Positions 5,543 to 6,447 of a stretch of 6,447 nucleotides of DNA are shown piece by piece. Made by a program: the position numbers and the translations under genes. How positions within the stretch are numbered: position 1 is the first letter of the stretch; each line of letters opens with the position of its first letter. Location: positions 1-6,447 of the forward strand of contig JABGQJ010000446.1 in NCBI GenBank assembly GCA_018648945.1, in the 5' to 3' direction. Under the pieces are notes generated by a model. That model worked only from the letters and a program-made list of their open reading frames with translations, was not told where the DNA came from and did not search any database. Source of the stretch: Victivallales bacterium. Its GTDB lineage: Bacteria > Verrucomicrobiota > Lentisphaeria > Oligosphaerales > Lenti-02.

Positions 5543-6447
5543 ATGCTCCGCCTCCTCCTCTCCCTCGCCACCTGTCTTCTTGCTGGCGCATCCGTCCTGG
5601 CCCAACCCACCAATCTGCTGGCAAATCCGGGCTTCGCAGCCGATCTCACCGGCTGGACACCCATGGGCAGCAACGATGCCTTTGAGGGGGCTGACGGCGC
5701 CCTGCGCTTCACCCCCGATGCCAATGGCGACAACATCCATCTTGACCAAACGCCGAAGCTCAAGGCTGACACCATCTACCACGCCAGCATCGAGGTCCGC
5801 GCCCAAGGAAAGGGCCTGGCACCCTCCCTGCGCATCGCCGGCATGGACTGGAACACCGTTGCCGAGGAGAGCGCGCCAGCCGATGGCAAGTGGCACACCG
5901 TGTCGGCCGTCTTCTACTCCGCCAGGCTCGACCAGATCCGCTATCAGCTCTTCGGCGCGGGGCGGGGCAAGAAGGGCGCTGAATCGACCGGCAACACATG
6001 GTTCCGCAATCCCACGCTCCGCCCCGGCACCAAAGAGGATCTCGCCACCTTCTTCGCTGCCCGCATCACGGTTGACCCGAGCGTACTGGGTGCCACCGTC
6101 AACCCCCTGTTCTTCGGCGTCAACAGCCTGTTCTGGATCACCGACGACAAGGCCCGGGCCGACGGCAAGATCGCGACCCATCTCAAGGACATGGGCTGCA
6201 CCCTCATCCGTTTCCCCGGCGGCGAGGTGGCCGACAACTACCACTGGCAGACCAATCGCCTCGACAACACCAAGGACTTCCCCTACGAGGACGGCCCGGA
6301 GCAACTGGACTTCGATGAGTTCATGGCCTGGGTCCGCACCATCGGGGCCGAGCCCAGCTGCGTGATCAACCTGGAAAGCGGCTTCCTGCACGGCGATGTG
6401 GCAAAGGCCATCAAGGAAGCAGCAGACTGGGTACGCTATGCGAACAT
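5543..6447 (+). CDS. Secreted GH51-like glycoside hydrolase with N-terminal carbohydrate-binding domain (3' end beyond window)
   Basis: The first 301 residues of an exported enzyme, probably an alpha-L-arabinofuranosidase-like hydrolase acting on plant or algal polysaccharide outside the cytoplasm. Residues 1-20 form a signal peptide (MLRLLLSLATCLLAGASVLA) with a likely cut after A20. Residues from about 24 to 165 begin NLLANPGFAADLTGW and run through YHASIEVRAQG and GKWHTVSAVF, the pattern of a CBM4/9-type jelly-roll domain. From about residue 174 the catalytic domain starts (ITVDPSVLGATVNPLFFGVN). It continues with LIRFPGGEVADNYHW (222-236), the equivalent of the GH51 R-x-PGG motif, and with VRTIGAEPSCVINLESG, which matches the GH51 strand leading to the active site. 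The acid/base and nucleophile glutamates lie beyond the window, so activity cannot be judged. It follows the kamA-like gene after 19 bp and may be co-transcribed with it. Confidence 0.82.
   Translation, partial: MLRLLLSLATCLLAGASVLAQPTNLLANPGFAADLTGWTPMGSNDAFEGADGALRFTPDANGDNIHLDQTPKLKADTIYHASIEVRAQGKGLAPSLRIAGMDWNTVAEESAPADGKWHTVSAVFYSARLDQIRYQLFGAGRGKKGAESTGNTWFRNPTLRPGTKEDLATFFAARITVDPSVLGATVNPLFFGVNSLFWITDDKARADGKIATHLKDMGCTLIRFPGGEVADNYHWQTNRLDNTKDFPYEDGPEQLDFDEFMAWVRTIGAEPSCVINLESGFLHGDVAKAIKEAADWVRYAN

Noticed and set aside
5280..6365. A 361-codon plus-strand open frame across the kamA/hydrolase junction.
   Set aside because: It is frame-shifted relative to both genes and is a Pro/Ser/Arg-rich low-complexity translation typical of GC-rich shadows.
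5363..6391. A 342-codon open frame on the minus strand, antisense to the kamA-like and hydrolase genes.
   Set aside because: The plus-strand genes have clear motifs, starts and ribosome binding sites. The antisense frame has no recognisable domain and spans two unrelated genes.
1..6447. Defence system, CRISPR array, phage or transposon.
   Set aside because: There are no direct repeat arrays, transposase or recombinase motifs, terminal inverted repeats or nuclease/helicase modules; the genes are housekeeping or metabolic.

Overview
The window is a GC-rich bacterial chromosomal segment with six protein-coding genes in two divergent groups. They meet at a ~213 bp intergenic region (3278-3490). 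The leftward group (minus strand) is a zinc-dependent medium-chain dehydrogenase, then a TPR lipoprotein, then the DNA primase gene dnaG, which runs off the left edge. The rightward group (plus strand) is an RlmN-type radical-SAM RNA methyltransferase, a KamA/lysine 2,3-aminomutase-type radical-SAM enzyme, and a secreted GH51-like glycoside hydrolase that runs off the right edge. I see no rRNA, tRNA, CRISPR array, insertion sequence or phage gene.

The genes are tightly packed. On the minus strand the gaps are 37 bp (dehydrogenase to TPR gene) and 9 bp (TPR gene to dnaG). On the plus strand the rlmN stop and the kamA start share bases (GTGA), and kamA and the hydrolase are 19 bp apart. Most starts have a clear purine-rich ribosome binding site. 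Exceptions are dnaG, which probably depends on translation of the TPR gene, and the rlmN-like gene, whose start is ambiguous.

The organism is probably a GC-rich, Gram-negative-type polysaccharide degrader: it has a lipoprotein, a secreted carbohydrate-binding glycosidase and housekeeping genes side by side. A member of the Verrucomicrobiota/Lentisphaerota/Planctomycetota sphere would fit, but this is a low-confidence impression and not a placement.

The most interesting part is the rlmN-kamA pair. Two radical-SAM enzymes are translationally coupled, one acting on rRNA/tRNA and one from the aminomutase/EpmB superfamily. The KamA-like protein keeps the iron-sulfur cysteines, the carboxylate-binding arginine and a lysine near the PLP-lysine position. 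However, it has a Glu where lysine 2,3-aminomutase has its substrate-binding Asp293, and its glycine-rich PLP loop is replaced and one residue shorter. Its substrate may therefore not be plain lysine. The divergent intergenic region carries a strong hairpin and two GGAA/TTCC palindromes that could be regulatory.
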